Assembly (NCBI RefSeq): GCF_018139685.1
Contig: NZ_JAGSPN010000014.1
Span: forward strand, 1-64,000
DNA from: Cognatundibacterium luofuense
GTDB taxonomy: Bacteria; Pseudomonadota; Gammaproteobacteria; Burkholderiales; Burkholderiaceae_D
Direction of reading: 5' to 3'
Length of the DNA stretch: 64,000 nt
The position numbers and the translations under genes were made by a program. Below the pieces are notes generated by a model. The model did not search any database. It was not told where the DNA came from and saw only the letters and a list, made by a program, of their open reading frames with translations. Positions 27,301 to 35,801 of the stretch are shown here, piece by piece; positions within the stretch are counted from its first letter, which is position 1; each line of letters starts with the position of its first letter.

Positions 27301-27501
27301 ATGGGCGCCGGCATGATGCCGCTGGCACTGGGCATGGGCGCAGATCCGAGCTTCCGTGCGCCGATGGCGATTGCGGTGATCGGCGGTCTGATTACGTCTA
27401 CGCTGCTCAGCCTGCTGGTCGTGCCTGCCGTGTTCACGTACATCGACGATCTGCAAAAAGGTCTGGCGCACCTGTTCGGCAAGCGCCGCAGCGAAAGCTG
27501 A
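24385..27501 (+). CDS. RND efflux permease
   Basis: 1038 aa, the inner-membrane proton-driven pump of the tripartite system. Twelve-helix RND architecture: first helix at IRNPIPAIMLFTLLTLAGLLAF, two large periplasmic loops, and helix 4 with the paired Asp relay (VLVDDAIVEIENIERH). The late helices contain GLIMLMGIVTKNSILLVDYA and MTTIAMGAGMMPLALGMG. It belongs to the broad HAE-1/MdtBC-like set; substrates cannot be read from sequence. The start is GTG (24385) with AGGAG seven bases upstream, 14 nt after the adaptor stop. A long imperfect hairpin follows the gene. Confidence 0.94.
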   Translation: MNFSALSIRNPIPAIMLFTLLTLAGLLAFKGNIVQDFPDIELPIVTISASLPGAAPAQLETEVSRKIEDAAATLQGVKNIYSTVLDGVSTTTIEFVLEKPISDAVNEARDAVSAIRADLPSEMRDPVISKNPTAGRPVLIYSVSAAAPAKQGAQLHQMDAAELSWFVDNTVARRLRSITGVGAVKRSGGVYREINVELMPEAMAALNVSAADVSRRLKTIQLDAPGGRGDISGAEQAVRTLGSLKTAEEIAALDISLPDGRQVRMAQIARVSDSIAEPRSLATLDGKPGVGFEILRSKGASEVDVANAARKLIAELQQAYPNVQFETAVNNADPVQENFEGSMDLLYEGALLAVLVVWWFLRDWRATLVSAAALPLSVIPTFLGLKYFGYTLNTVSLLSLALVVGVLVDDAIVEIENIERHLHMGKTPFQAAMEAADEIGMAVIATTFALVAVFLPTAFMGGIPGLFFKQFGWTAVIAILASLVVARLLTPMMAAYILKPKHGDAKHPDGEDGAPDGAVMRAYMRAMQWCLRHRLYTILAALAFFIGSISLVGLLPTGFVPPADRAQTQVTIELPPGSTLAQTAAITEQVRSAVMAEKEVRSVYASVGGGSSGDAFAPGAAAEARRAVMTITTSHHSQRKTGIAAIDQSIRDKISAIPGARFTVGPPDTGVKMQLVLQSEDPVALSVAAKQLERELRTLKGIGNVSSNANLVRPEIIIQPDAARAADLGVTASAIADTVRIATAGDYDMSLSKLNLAQRQVPIRVKLPDSVRADLAQIERLQVPGKNGNVMLAQVATVSMDSGPAEINRLNRMRNVILDVELASRQLGEVNEEARALPALQNLPAGVRMVELGDAQEMQALFASFGIAMLIGVLCIYGVLVLLFKDFLQPVTILAALPLSIGGAFVALLVTRNALSMPSMIGLIMLMGIVTKNSILLVDYAILARERGIARFEALVDACHKRSRPIVMTTIAMGAGMMPLALGMGADPSFRAPMAIAVIGGLITSTLLSLLVVPAVFTYIDDLQKGLAHLFGKRRSES

Positions 27502-27519
27502 TCTTCTGTCCGCTACAGC

Positions 27520-27553
27520 CACAGTCCGCCCGTTTCTGACGGGACGGACTGTG
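27520..27553 (+). terminator. Hairpin at 3' end of efflux operon
   Basis: CACAGTCCG/CCCGT pairs with ACGGG/CGGACTGTG (14 bp with one bulged A). There is no T-run after it, so it may be a rho-dependent or processing end. Confidence 0.5.
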
Positions 27554-27634
27554 CAGTTCTCCGCATTTCCCCGTTTTACCCCCTGCCCGCTCAGCCAGCA
27601 AATTCGCGGACGACACTCAAAAATGGCCTTTTTT

Positions 27635-27675
27635 CTGTGCTGAACTCCGCATTTCAGGCAAAAACCGGCTTTTTC
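27635..27675 (-). repeat. Fragment of the dispersed intergenic repeat
   Basis: CTGTGCTGAACTCCGCATTT and the following ~20 bases match the outer end of copy 3 (20721 onward) with about two differences over 39 bases, but the conserved core is missing. A second shorter resemblance (GCAGTTCTCCGCATTT) lies at 27552-27567. The rest of the 27502-27788 gap shows nothing else. Confidence 0.6.
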
Positions 27676-27788
27676 AGGCTTCACACCACACCTGCCCCGC
27701 TGTCCTGCCCGACGCTTATCGTCAGTACATTGGATAAACACGGGTCTTGTACTAAGCTGAATCTGATATTTGCGGGAATTTTTTCATC

Positions 27789-28445
27789 ATGCAGCCGGGT
27801 GCAATGTTTACACCAGTTACCAATACGGGACGTTACCAGTCTGACAGCATTGCTGCCGGAACCGGCAGAGTCACGTCCGGCTCCGGCAGCAGCCGTGCAA
27901 GCGGCGCAGAACCAGCCAGCACCGGTACGCAGTCCGTTCAGTCAGGCGACGCCGGCAACAGCAGCAACGGATCAGCCTCGGTACAACTGAGCCCGGAAGC
28001 ACTGGCACTGGTCAGGCAACTGCAAACCACCGACACCCATGTACGTGCACACGAAATGGCGCATCTGGTTGCCGCCAGCGGCTTAGCTACCGGCGGCCCG
28101 AGCTTTCAGTATCAGCGCGGACCGGACGGGCAGAATTATGCGGTTGGCGGTGAAGTCGGGATTGATACATCTGCCGGACGCACGCCGCAGGAAACACTGC
28201 GCCGCGCTGACGTGATCGCCGCAGCAGCACTGGCACCGTCAGATCCTTCCGGTCAGGATTATGCCGTCGCCGCAAAGGCACGACAGATGGCAGTGGAAGC
28301 GCAGGTCGCTATCCAGCAGGAGCAGGCACAGAAACTCAGTGATGCCGCCAAAGCCTATAAGGATGACAAGCAAACAGCGGATGCATCAGGCAACTCCGGT
28401 GATCAGAACAACAGCGATACTACGCGGATTGACACCTATGCCTGA
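27789..28445 (+). CDS. Putative metalloprotease (CJM1_0395/SprA-related family)
   Basis: 218 aa. Residues 1-65 are a low-complexity Ser/Gly/Ala/Thr-rich segment; then a conserved domain begins (QLSPEALALVRQLQTTD) with THVRAHEMAHLVAASG, where HEMAH (88-92) fits an HExxH zinc-protease motif. GGPSFQYQRGPDGQNYAVGGEVGID and TPQETLRRADVIAAAALAPSDPSGQDYAVAAKA complete the family pattern. No signal peptide is evident. The substrate is unknown. The family name is recalled; catalysis is not proven by sequence. The start ATG at 27789 lacks a good Shine-Dalgarno; 27804 is an alternative. Confidence 0.75.
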   Translation: MQPGAMFTPVTNTGRYQSDSIAAGTGRVTSGSGSSRASGAEPASTGTQSVQSGDAGNSSNGSASVQLSPEALALVRQLQTTDTHVRAHEMAHLVAASGLATGGPSFQYQRGPDGQNYAVGGEVGIDTSAGRTPQETLRRADVIAAAALAPSDPSGQDYAVAAKARQMAVEAQVAIQQEQAQKLSDAAKAYKDDKQTADASGNSGDQNNSDTTRIDTYA

Positions 28446-28446
28446 T

Positions 28447-28476
28447 AATAAAACAGCCAGTCCGCAGACTGGCTGT
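28447..28476 (-). terminator. Intrinsic terminator between convergent genes
   Basis: CAGCCAGTC (28454-28462) and GACTGGCTG (28467-28475), loop CGCA. The flanking AATAAAA on the left gives a T-rich tail for leftward transcripts. Confidence 0.8.
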
Positions 28477-28513
28477 AATCGCTTTCTGAGCCTGCGCGCC
28501 GCAGAGCGTGGGT

Positions 28514-29026
28514 TCAGGAAGGCAGCTTAGGAAAAGCGCCGCTGCGTTGCTTGTTGCGGAACCAGTCATCCAACATTTTCTCTTCATAAAACAGGCTGGT
28601 ATTGCCGGTCGGGATATGGGAAGCCATGAGGAAATTCATATCCTTAATTTCTTCTTTCGTCGCTTCCGATAAGACTTTGCCAGACGCATCTTTGAGCACA
28701 TAGTTAATCGTCATACGCGGCCAGTAAATGTCTTTGACGATACGGACGTCGTTATTACCATGCATCATCGGCCGCACATCACCGGCCAGATCCAGATCCA
28801 GCACCGTGATCTCCAGCTTCACGCCATCCGGCAGCTTCTTGCCATAACCCTCAAAAACTTTGCCCAGTTCTTTGCAAACACGGTCGCGAAATCCTTCGCG
28901 GCTCTCATTGGTCGGGCGGATATCAGTGTAATCATCCGGTTTTTCCCAGCGCACGCTGACATCGCCAGCCCATGCCAGACTGGAAGCCATCATTGCCCCC
29001 AGCAACAGCCATTTCCGTTTATCCAT
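28514..29026 (-). CDS. DUF3016 exported protein
   Basis: 170 aa with a signal peptide (LLLGAMMASSLAWAG). The mature domain begins VSVRWEKPDDYTDIRPTNESREGFRDRV and has EITVLDLDLAGDV and WPRMTINYVLKDASGKVL, as in the DUF3016 family of small periplasmic proteins of unknown function. It lies 69 nt downstream of a glycine-zipper lipoprotein gene and is probably in the same transcript. Start at 29026 (MDKRKWLLL), with AAGGAG seven bases upstream. Confidence 0.75.
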   Translation of the reverse strand: MDKRKWLLLGAMMASSLAWAGDVSVRWEKPDDYTDIRPTNESREGFRDRVCKELGKVFEGYGKKLPDGVKLEITVLDLDLAGDVRPMMHGNNDVRIVKDIYWPRMTINYVLKDASGKVLSEATKEEIKDMNFLMASHIPTGNTSLFYEEKMLDDWFRNKQRSGAFPKLPS

Positions 29027-29095
29027 TTGATTCTCCTTTCCAAAGACAACAGGCCACCGCCGCAGCGGTAGCCGTTCAGATCACGGTGAACTGGT

Positions 29096-29551
29096 TCAGT
29101 GAGTAACGCGTGTCGTACGACCATTCGACAACAACCGCACACGCTCACCCGGACGGAACATTTCATCCGCTTCCTGCACAATCGCTTTCATGTCGCCATT
29201 GTCCAGACGTACTGTGATTTCCAGACCTTTCGTCTGGTTCATATTACCTTCGATTTTCTGACCAACCAGACCACCGGCAATCGCACCAACGATACCGGCA
29301 GCCACCGCACCATTACCACCGCCGATGTTCGAACCGGCAGCAATACCGCCCAGCGCTGCACCAGCCGCCGTGCCTACGCCGCTGCGACCTTTTTCAATCG
29401 TCACTTCACGCACGGATTCCACCACACCCATACGCACACTTTGCTCATTCATGGTCTGTCCGGCACGGTACACACTGCCGGAATTCGACTGCGTTGCACA
29501 AGCGCTCAGCGCCGCGATGCTCATAACAATAATCGTTGCACGTTTCCACAT
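29096..29551 (-). CDS. Glycine-zipper outer-membrane lipoprotein (SlyB/Pcp-like)
   Basis: About 151 aa. Signal peptide with a lipobox (AALSAC), then GSVYRAGQTMNEQSVRMGVVESVREVTIE, a glycine zipper (GVGTAAGAALGGIAAGSNIGGGNGAVAAGIVGAIAGGLVGQKIE) and a C-terminal domain ending MFRPGERVRLLSNGRTTRVTH. This matches SlyB/PcpY-type lipoproteins that sit in the outer membrane; E. coli SlyB belongs to the PhoPQ regulon and stabilises the membrane. The start at 29551 is fixed by GGAGGG eight bases upstream, excluding 13 extra upstream residues. Confidence 0.88.
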   Translation of the reverse strand: MWKRATIIVMSIAALSACATQSNSGSVYRAGQTMNEQSVRMGVVESVREVTIEKGRSGVGTAAGAALGGIAAGSNIGGGNGAVAAGIVGAIAGGLVGQKIEGNMNQTKGLEITVRLDNGDMKAIVQEADEMFRPGERVRLLSNGRTTRVTH

Positions 29552-29796
29552 GATGTTTTCCCTCCACGGATAATGAGATTCAGACAGCACATCATCAGGT
29601 ACACTGCAAAGCGACGGCGACCCATTCGCCGGTGGATGTGCTATATGACTGTAACGCTGATTCTGACCCCGGGTTGACCTGCCGGTTCATGCTATCTGCA
29701 TAAGGCGCATCTCACAGGACGCACAGGTCAGGCTGCCGGAACCGTCGCCATCCGCATCGCCACAAACATGCAGGACAGACAATACCACCATACACC

Positions 29797-30309
29797 ATGA
29801 ATGCCATTTCTTCTGCACCGTTTTCGCAAGGTTTTCCTCCGGTCATCAACCAGCATACACACACCCTGATACTCGGCAGTTTTCCCGGTATCGCTTCATT
29901 AGAAGCGCAGCAATATTACGCCTTTCCGGCAAATCAGTTCTGGCGCTTATTATCTGCCGTTCTGAACAGCGATCTTGTCAGCCTGCCGTATCCGGAACGC
30001 TTGCAGCGATTGCTGTCTGCAGGCATTGGCCTGTGGGATATTTATCGTCAGTGCGAACGTGAAGGCAGTCTGGACAGTGCTATACGCAAACCGGAATGCA
30101 ATGATTTTGTCAGTCTGCGTCAGCAATTTCCGCAACTGCAGCGTGTCGCTTTCAACGGTAAAGTGGCAGCACGTCTGCAAAAGCAATTCTGTGACTGGGG
30201 TTTGATGACACTGACGCTGCCATCCTCCTCACCCGCACATGCGAGCTGGTCTTTCGCGCAAAAACTGGAAGTCTGGCAGCAGTTATGTGATGCGCCGGCG
30301 GCACCCTGA
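29797..30309 (+). CDS. DNA-deoxyinosine glycosylase (uracil-DNA glycosylase superfamily)
   Basis: 170 aa. TLILGSFPGIASLEAQQYYAFPANQFWRLL is the conserved N-terminal active-site block of this mismatch-glycosylase subfamily. GLWDIYRQCEREGSLDSAIR and the C-terminal LPSSSPAHASW (the SSPA loop equivalent to the HPSP motif of uracil glycosylases) are also present. The enzyme excises hypoxanthine or uracil from DNA and starts base-excision repair. It appears monocistronic; the 245-bp divergent gap has a TTGACC box near 29678. Confidence 0.85.
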   Translation: MNAISSAPFSQGFPPVINQHTHTLILGSFPGIASLEAQQYYAFPANQFWRLLSAVLNSDLVSLPYPERLQRLLSAGIGLWDIYRQCEREGSLDSAIRKPECNDFVSLRQQFPQLQRVAFNGKVAARLQKQFCDWGLMTLTLPSSSPAHASWSFAQKLEVWQQLCDAPAAP

Positions 30310-30460
30310 ACGCTGCGCAACTCCGGCCTGCACCGGTACAATGCACTATCCGGTTTTACAACATCCGGACGGATGCCGTATCCTTACAATGAATGCGACA
30401 GCCTTGAATACCAGTCATACCAGCCCGGGCTTGCCTGCACCCCCGATAACCCCGAATTCC

Positions 30461-30480
30461 GGCAGCCAGTGATGGCTGCC
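30461..30480 (+). promoter_or_regulatory. GNRA-loop hairpin just upstream of a start codon
   Basis: GGCAGCCA (30461-30468) and TGGCTGCC (30473-30480) form a perfect 8-bp stem with a GTGA tetraloop, ending eight bases before the ATG at 30489. That gene has no visible Shine-Dalgarno, so the hairpin may control or replace normal initiation. Confidence 0.5.
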
Positions 30481-30488
30481 ACCCAGTT

Positions 30489-31325
30489 ATGCTGATCAAA
30501 CGAAAATCTATCGAAGCTGAATCCAACCTGCGCGGCGGCCCGAAAGCCGCTGCCACCCGCCCTGCGCGCCGCAAGCCGCGTTTTGCACCGATTACCCTGT
30601 CCGAATCGGATGGCATCCGCTATCTGCATTTCGGCACCGAATGGGTACAGGGTGCGATGCGGGTCAGAAAACCAGACTGGCTGGAACTGGAATATTCACA
30701 GCAAATGATGGCCTGGATGCTGTTTCAGGAAGCACCGGCGCGCATCGCTCAGCTCGGTCTGGGCAGCGCAGCGATCACCAAATTCTGTTACCGCCAGTTT
30801 CCCGAAGCATCGGTGCAGGCGGTGGAACTGAATCCGGAAGTCATTAATGTCGCACGTGCCATGTTCAAACTGCCGCAGGATGATGAACGGCTGGAAGTCC
30901 TGGAAATGGATGCGATGGATTTTGTTTCTGACCGTAAAAATCATAAGAAACTGGATATCCTGCAGGTAGACTTATACGATGCCACCGCTCGCGGACCGGT
31001 ACTGGACAGCCCGGAGTTTTATAAAGCCTGTGCAGACTGCCTGAAATTACGCGGCATCATGACAGTTAACTTGTTCGGTGGTGGCCACCGCAGTTTCCTG
31101 ATTAACCGCGTGGCGCTGGACGCCGCCTTTGAGCAAGTCATTTACCTGCCTGAAATTCATGATGGCAATGTGATTGCCATCGCTTTCAAAAAAGCCCCGC
31201 GCCTGAACTGGAAAACACTGCATGAACGGGCAGCGGCGATTCGCGCTGCCACCAAATTACCGGCCGACAGCTGGGTCAGCGCCCTGCAGGAAGCCATTTC
31301 AGAGGAAGAATCCAACACACCATGA
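30489..31325 (+). CDS. Spermidine synthase-like methyltransferase-fold protein
   Basis: 278 aa. A basic N-terminus (LRGGPKAAATRPARRKPRF) is followed by the spermidine-synthase-type Rossmann domain: QLGLGSAAITKFCYRQFP, VQAVELNPEVINVARAMF, LDILQVDLYDATARGPVLDSPEFYKACADCLKLRGIMTVNLF. It resembles the SpeE-like domain protein common in Burkholderiales rather than the true polyamine enzyme; the canonical HDG/PG loop is not obvious. Its stop overlaps the next gene (GspE-like ATPase) by four bases, so they are coupled. Function is not clear. Confidence 0.75.
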   Translation: MLIKRKSIEAESNLRGGPKAAATRPARRKPRFAPITLSESDGIRYLHFGTEWVQGAMRVRKPDWLELEYSQQMMAWMLFQEAPARIAQLGLGSAAITKFCYRQFPEASVQAVELNPEVINVARAMFKLPQDDERLEVLEMDAMDFVSDRKNHKKLDILQVDLYDATARGPVLDSPEFYKACADCLKLRGIMTVNLFGGGHRSFLINRVALDAAFEQVIYLPEIHDGNVIAIAFKKAPRLNWKTLHERAAAIRAATKLPADSWVSALQEAISEEESNTP

Positions 31326-33100
31326 GTGCACAAACAGCGGAACGCAGCCTCGGCCTGCAACAGATATTTTCCTGGCTGGTCTCAGACGGCATTCTGAGTA
31401 AAGAAGAAGCCCGACAGAAATATCAGGAAGCACAGGGAATACTGAGAAGCGCCGTCGCGATGCATCCGCTGACTGCTGCCGCCCAGTGCAAGCTGGTGTC
31501 CGGTAAACCGCCGTATGCTTTGCTGACGCTGGACTGGCTGACGGAATGGGCTGCGCGCCATGTACTACTGCCGTTTTACCGTATCGATCCGCTGAAAATT
31601 GATTTCACTTCGGTTGCCGACATCATGTCCTCAAGTTACGCAACCCGCTTCAATATTCTGCCGGTAGAACTGCATGGCGACACGGTCGTTGTAGCAACCA
31701 CCGATCCGTTCAATACCGAATGGCAGAGTGAAATCGCACGCATCAGCCGTAAACAGGTAAGGCTGGTATTTGCCAATCCGCTGGAAATTGCGCAGTACAT
31801 CACGCAGTTTTTCTCGCTGGCAAAATCGATCAAAAATGCGCGTAAAGCGAATACCCATGATCTGAACCTGCGTCAGAATCTGGAGCAACTGGTCGAACTC
31901 GGCAATCAGAAACAAGTCGATGCCAACGACCAGCACATCATCAATATCGTAGACTGGTTGTGGCAATTTGCATTTGAACAGCGCGCCTCAGATATCCATC
32001 TGGAACCCAAGCGCGATATGGCGGCAATCCGTTTCCGTATCGACGGTGTGCTGCATCAGGTGTATCAGGTTCCTGCGGTGGTGATGATCGCTATGATTGC
32101 GCGTATCAAACTGCTGGGACGTATCGACGTCATCGAAAAACGCCGTCCGCAGGATGGCCGCATCAAGACCCGTACCAATGATGGTCAGGAAGTAGAGTTA
32201 CGTTTGTCCACACTGCCAACGGCGTTTGGCGAAAAAATGGTGATGCGTATTTTTGATCCGGAAGTGGTCGTCAAAACTCTGCCGGAGCTGGGCTTCCCGC
32301 CAGCCGATGCGCTGCGCTGGCAACAACTGACCAACAAGCCGCACGGCATTATTCTGGTCACCGGCCCGACTGGTTCCGGTAAAACCACTACGCTGTACAC
32401 CACACTGAAGGCGCTGGCCACATCCGATGTCAATGTCTGTACAGTTGAAGATCCGATTGAAATGGTCGAAGCCAGTTTCAATCAGATGCAGGTACAGCAT
32501 TCGATTGATCTGGATTTTTCCGATGGTATCCGTGCCCTGATGCGGCAAGATCCTGACATCATCATGGTTGGTGAGATCCGCGATCTGAAAACGGCGGAAA
32601 TGGCGGTTCAGGCCGCACTGACCGGTCACCTTGTGTTATCCACTCTGCACACGAATGATGCGCCCTCTGCGATTATGCGTCTGCTGGATCTTGGTGTGCC
32701 GCACTACCTGCTGGATGCCACCATCATTGGCATCATGGCGCAGCGTCTGGTGCGTACCTTGTGTCCGCATTGCAAGAAACCGGATGGTGATATGCCGGAT
32801 GTGATCTGGCAAAGTCTGACTGAACAATGGAATCTGCCCAAACCCGCACACATTTACCGTCCCGTCGGTTGTCCGGAGTGTCGTCAGACCGGTTACCTTG
32901 GACGTACCGGCCTCTATGAATTGTTGACAGTTACACCAGCCTTCAGCAAACTGATCCATGCAGAAACCGATTTACCGGCATTACGGCGTCAGAGTATCGC
33001 AGATGGTATGAAACCACTGCGCATCGCCGGCGCAGAGAAAATTTCAGAAGGTTTAACCACCGCGGAAGAAGTCCTGAAAGCGACGTCCGCACTGAACTGA
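31322..33100 (+). CDS. GspE/PulE-family secretion/pilus ATPase
   Basis: 592 aa. N-terminal MshEN-like domain (residues to about 200), then the hexameric ATPase core: Walker A GPTGSGKTTTLYT (near 350), Asp box TVEDPIEM, Walker B RQDPDIIMVGEIRD (near 415), His box TGHLVLSTLHTNDAP. A C-terminal tetracysteine zinc site CPHC...CPEC lies near 480-520. Such ATPases drive type II secretion, type IV pilus assembly or related machines. No secretin, pseudopilin or platform protein is encoded nearby, so it is an orphan; it is in a three-gene run with a SpeE-like protein and a sensor kinase. Confidence 0.92.
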   Translation: MSAQTAERSLGLQQIFSWLVSDGILSKEEARQKYQEAQGILRSAVAMHPLTAAAQCKLVSGKPPYALLTLDWLTEWAARHVLLPFYRIDPLKIDFTSVADIMSSSYATRFNILPVELHGDTVVVATTDPFNTEWQSEIARISRKQVRLVFANPLEIAQYITQFFSLAKSIKNARKANTHDLNLRQNLEQLVELGNQKQVDANDQHIINIVDWLWQFAFEQRASDIHLEPKRDMAAIRFRIDGVLHQVYQVPAVVMIAMIARIKLLGRIDVIEKRRPQDGRIKTRTNDGQEVELRLSTLPTAFGEKMVMRIFDPEVVVKTLPELGFPPADALRWQQLTNKPHGIILVTGPTGSGKTTTLYTTLKALATSDVNVCTVEDPIEMVEASFNQMQVQHSIDLDFSDGIRALMRQDPDIIMVGEIRDLKTAEMAVQAALTGHLVLSTLHTNDAPSAIMRLLDLGVPHYLLDATIIGIMAQRLVRTLCPHCKKPDGDMPDVIWQSLTEQWNLPKPAHIYRPVGCPECRQTGYLGRTGLYELLTVTPAFSKLIHAETDLPALRRQSIADGMKPLRIAGAEKISEGLTTAEEVLKATSALN

Positions 33101-33110
33101 AAAACGGGCC

Positions 33111-35801
33111 ATGAACTACCGGCAACTGCTGTCATCAGGAGTATTCCGATTTTTTGCCGTGGCGCTCTGCTATTTTCTGGCCGGGCGCTTTTCCCTGTTG
33201 TTGTCCATGCCACCGGGCTACGCCACCGCATTCTATCCTGCTGCTGGTCTGGCCCTCGGTGCCATGCTCACATACGGACTGCATGCCATCCCCGGCGTCT
33301 TTGTTGGCGCGCTGGCGTTCTGCCTGTCGGTTTCTTTCGAGCGTACGATCCCGTTCAACGTGGCGACCTTATCAGTCGCCATGCTGTTATCCATGGTTGC
33401 TGTGCTGCAGGCAGGGCTCGCAGCTTGGCTGATTCAGTCACGGCAAAGACAATCCATTACGCTGGACAGCAATAAAGATATTGCTGTTTTTTTTCTGTTC
33501 TCCGCAGTGGCTGCCGCCGCCGGTACTACTACCGATATCGGCATTCTGCGCGTACTCGGACAACTGACCCGGGTGCAGTCAGACAATAACTGGCTGATCT
33601 GGTGGGTCGGTGATACGCTGGGTATGATCATCGCAGCGCCGGCGTGGCTGTTATTTGCCGGGCAACCACATAAACTCTGGGCATCACGACGCTACAAAGT
33701 GCTGATTCCGCTGAGCGCATGCATTCTGATAGTCGTCATCGCCTTTGTCTTTATCCGGGATCGCGAACGCGATAAACAGGCGCTGGAATTCCGGCTGGAA
33801 GCCCAGCGTATGAGCCAGAATGTGCAAAGCCGCCTGAATCACCATGCAATGGTGCTGGATTATCTGGAACGTCTGTTTGCCAGTTCAAACCGGGTCAGCC
33901 AGCACGAATTTGCCGTCTTTTCTGAACACGCGCTGCGTGACTTTCCAGGCATCAGTTATCTCGCATGGGTTCCGTATGTGGCACCGGGTGCCGCCAGCGT
34001 TTTTGAACAAAACCTGAACAAGGATGAATTCCCGGGCTGGCATATTCTGCCGCCTGCAACATCGCGTGACAGTCAGCACCTGCATGGTCAGGCGATGTAT
34101 CCGGTGTTGTATCTGACACCGCTGAATCATCATCCGGATTTGCCGGGTGTTAACCTGGCTTTACAGCCTGCCAGCCTGCATGCCATTGAAAATGCACGCG
34201 ACAGCGGAGAAACCAAAACCACGCCGCCGGCGATCAGTGGTGCCGGCAAACAAGCCGATAGCGTCAGTTTGTTTGCGCCTGTGTATCAGAACGGACGCAG
34301 CCTGATGAATACAGAGGAAAGGCGTCAGGCTTTCACCGGTGTGGTGACGGCGTCATTCCGGCTGGCTGATATCCTGCATGAAACGCTGACTGATACCGAA
34401 GAAAAAGAGTTTCACGTCCGCTTCTTTGACAAAGATTTTCCGGATGGCCAGTCCGTGTTTCTGGATTATTCCGCCGGACTGAAAGAAGCACCGCTATTCC
34501 AGTCGGCGATCCTTTTCGGCAGCCACCAGTACGTTCTGCAAGCACAACCTTCTGCGGAATACTGGAAAACCCATATTTCATGGGTGACATGGGCGGCGAT
34601 TATCGGTGGTCTTTCATTCACCGCGCTGTTCGGTGCGCATTTACTGATGACCAGCGCCCACACGCATAACGTCGAAAATCTGGTGCGCCAGCGTACTGCA
34701 CAGTTACATGACAGCGAAAACCGCCTCAGCTCAATTCTGAATTACGCCGCCGAAGCGATTCTGACCTGCAATGCCAATGGGCTGATTCAGTCTGCCAATC
34801 CGTCTGCAGAAAATCTGTTCGGGCTCGCACCGGGCGGAATGCGCGGACGCCAGTTGCTCAGTCTGTTTCCGGATCAGGAAGCACAAAATCTGCTGCGCCA
34901 GCAACTGTCACAAGTCCTGCCGGCAGAATTGCAATTGCATCATATCAACCCTGAGCGCATCGAAATTCGTTCGCAACGGCAGGATGGTGAAATCCTGCCA
35001 CTGGAACTGGCTGTCACCAAAGTGCGGCTGGGTCAGCAAACCATGCTGATTATCATGCTGCACGATCTGAGCAAAACCAAGCGTGCCGAACGCCTGAAAA
35101 GTGAGTTTGTCTCCGCAGTCTCGCATGAATTGCGCACGCCGCTGACTTCAATACGCGGTGTGCTCGGTCTCATGGTAGGCGGTATCGGTGAAGAGTTACC
35201 GCCAAAAACCCGTGGATTGCTCAGCATGGCAAACGAAAATGCCATCCGGCTGACCAAACTGATCAATGATTTGCTGGATTTTGATAAGCTGGAATATGGT
35301 GGTATGCAGTTCGATATGCAGACACACACCGTACGCAGTCTGGTGGAAAAAGCGATTACGGCAAATCAGGGTTACGCCGAGAATTACCGTGTGCATTTGC
35401 ATCTGCTGCCGGATGACACACCGGGACTGACCGTGGTTGTGGATGAAGGCCGGTTTATTCAGGTGCTGAGTAATCTGATTTCAAACGCAATCAAATTCTC
35501 ATCTGAACATCAGGATGTGGAAATTGCGATTTTGCAGCGTAATGACTGGGTACGCATCGAAGTGCGGGACCGTGGCATCGGCATTCCGGATGATTTCAAA
35601 GACCGCATTTTCCATAAATTCTCGCAGGCCGAAGCCAGCGCTGCACGCAAATATGCAGGTACTGGCCTTGGCTTATCACTGAGCAAAACCCTCATTGAAA
35701 AAATGCATGGCGGCATCGGTTTCCAGAGTGAGGTCGGCGTCGGCAGCGTATTCTATTTGTTATTGCCAACTGTGCGTAGTGACGATACAACAGGAAAATA
35801 G
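33111..35801 (+). CDS. MASE1-CHASE-PAS sensor histidine kinase
   Basis: 896 aa. Residues 1-230 are a polytopic MASE1 module (FAVALCYFLAGRFSLLLSMPPGYATAFYPAAGLALG and several further helices). A CHASE extracellular domain follows (about 265-480, with FPGISYLAWVPYV), then a membrane helix, a PAS domain (about 545-650), a HisKA domain (SEFVSAVSHELRTPLTSIRG, His near 672) and HATPase with NLISNAIKFSS, DRGIGIP and GTGLGLSLSKTLIEKMHGGIGF. CHASE domains bind small external ligands. It starts 10 nt after the GspE-like gene and is probably cotranscribed. No response regulator is adjacent. Confidence 0.93.
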   Translation: MNYRQLLSSGVFRFFAVALCYFLAGRFSLLLSMPPGYATAFYPAAGLALGAMLTYGLHAIPGVFVGALAFCLSVSFERTIPFNVATLSVAMLLSMVAVLQAGLAAWLIQSRQRQSITLDSNKDIAVFFLFSAVAAAAGTTTDIGILRVLGQLTRVQSDNNWLIWWVGDTLGMIIAAPAWLLFAGQPHKLWASRRYKVLIPLSACILIVVIAFVFIRDRERDKQALEFRLEAQRMSQNVQSRLNHHAMVLDYLERLFASSNRVSQHEFAVFSEHALRDFPGISYLAWVPYVAPGAASVFEQNLNKDEFPGWHILPPATSRDSQHLHGQAMYPVLYLTPLNHHPDLPGVNLALQPASLHAIENARDSGETKTTPPAISGAGKQADSVSLFAPVYQNGRSLMNTEERRQAFTGVVTASFRLADILHETLTDTEEKEFHVRFFDKDFPDGQSVFLDYSAGLKEAPLFQSAILFGSHQYVLQAQPSAEYWKTHISWVTWAAIIGGLSFTALFGAHLLMTSAHTHNVENLVRQRTAQLHDSENRLSSILNYAAEAILTCNANGLIQSANPSAENLFGLAPGGMRGRQLLSLFPDQEAQNLLRQQLSQVLPAELQLHHINPERIEIRSQRQDGEILPLELAVTKVRLGQQTMLIIMLHDLSKTKRAERLKSEFVSAVSHELRTPLTSIRGVLGLMVGGIGEELPPKTRGLLSMANENAIRLTKLINDLLDFDKLEYGGMQFDMQTHTVRSLVEKAITANQGYAENYRVHLHLLPDDTPGLTVVVDEGRFIQVLSNLISNAIKFSSEHQDVEIAILQRNDWVRIEVRDRGIGIPDDFKDRIFHKFSQAEASAARKYAGTGLGLSLSKTLIEKMHGGIGFQSEVGVGSVFYLLLPTVRSDDTTGK

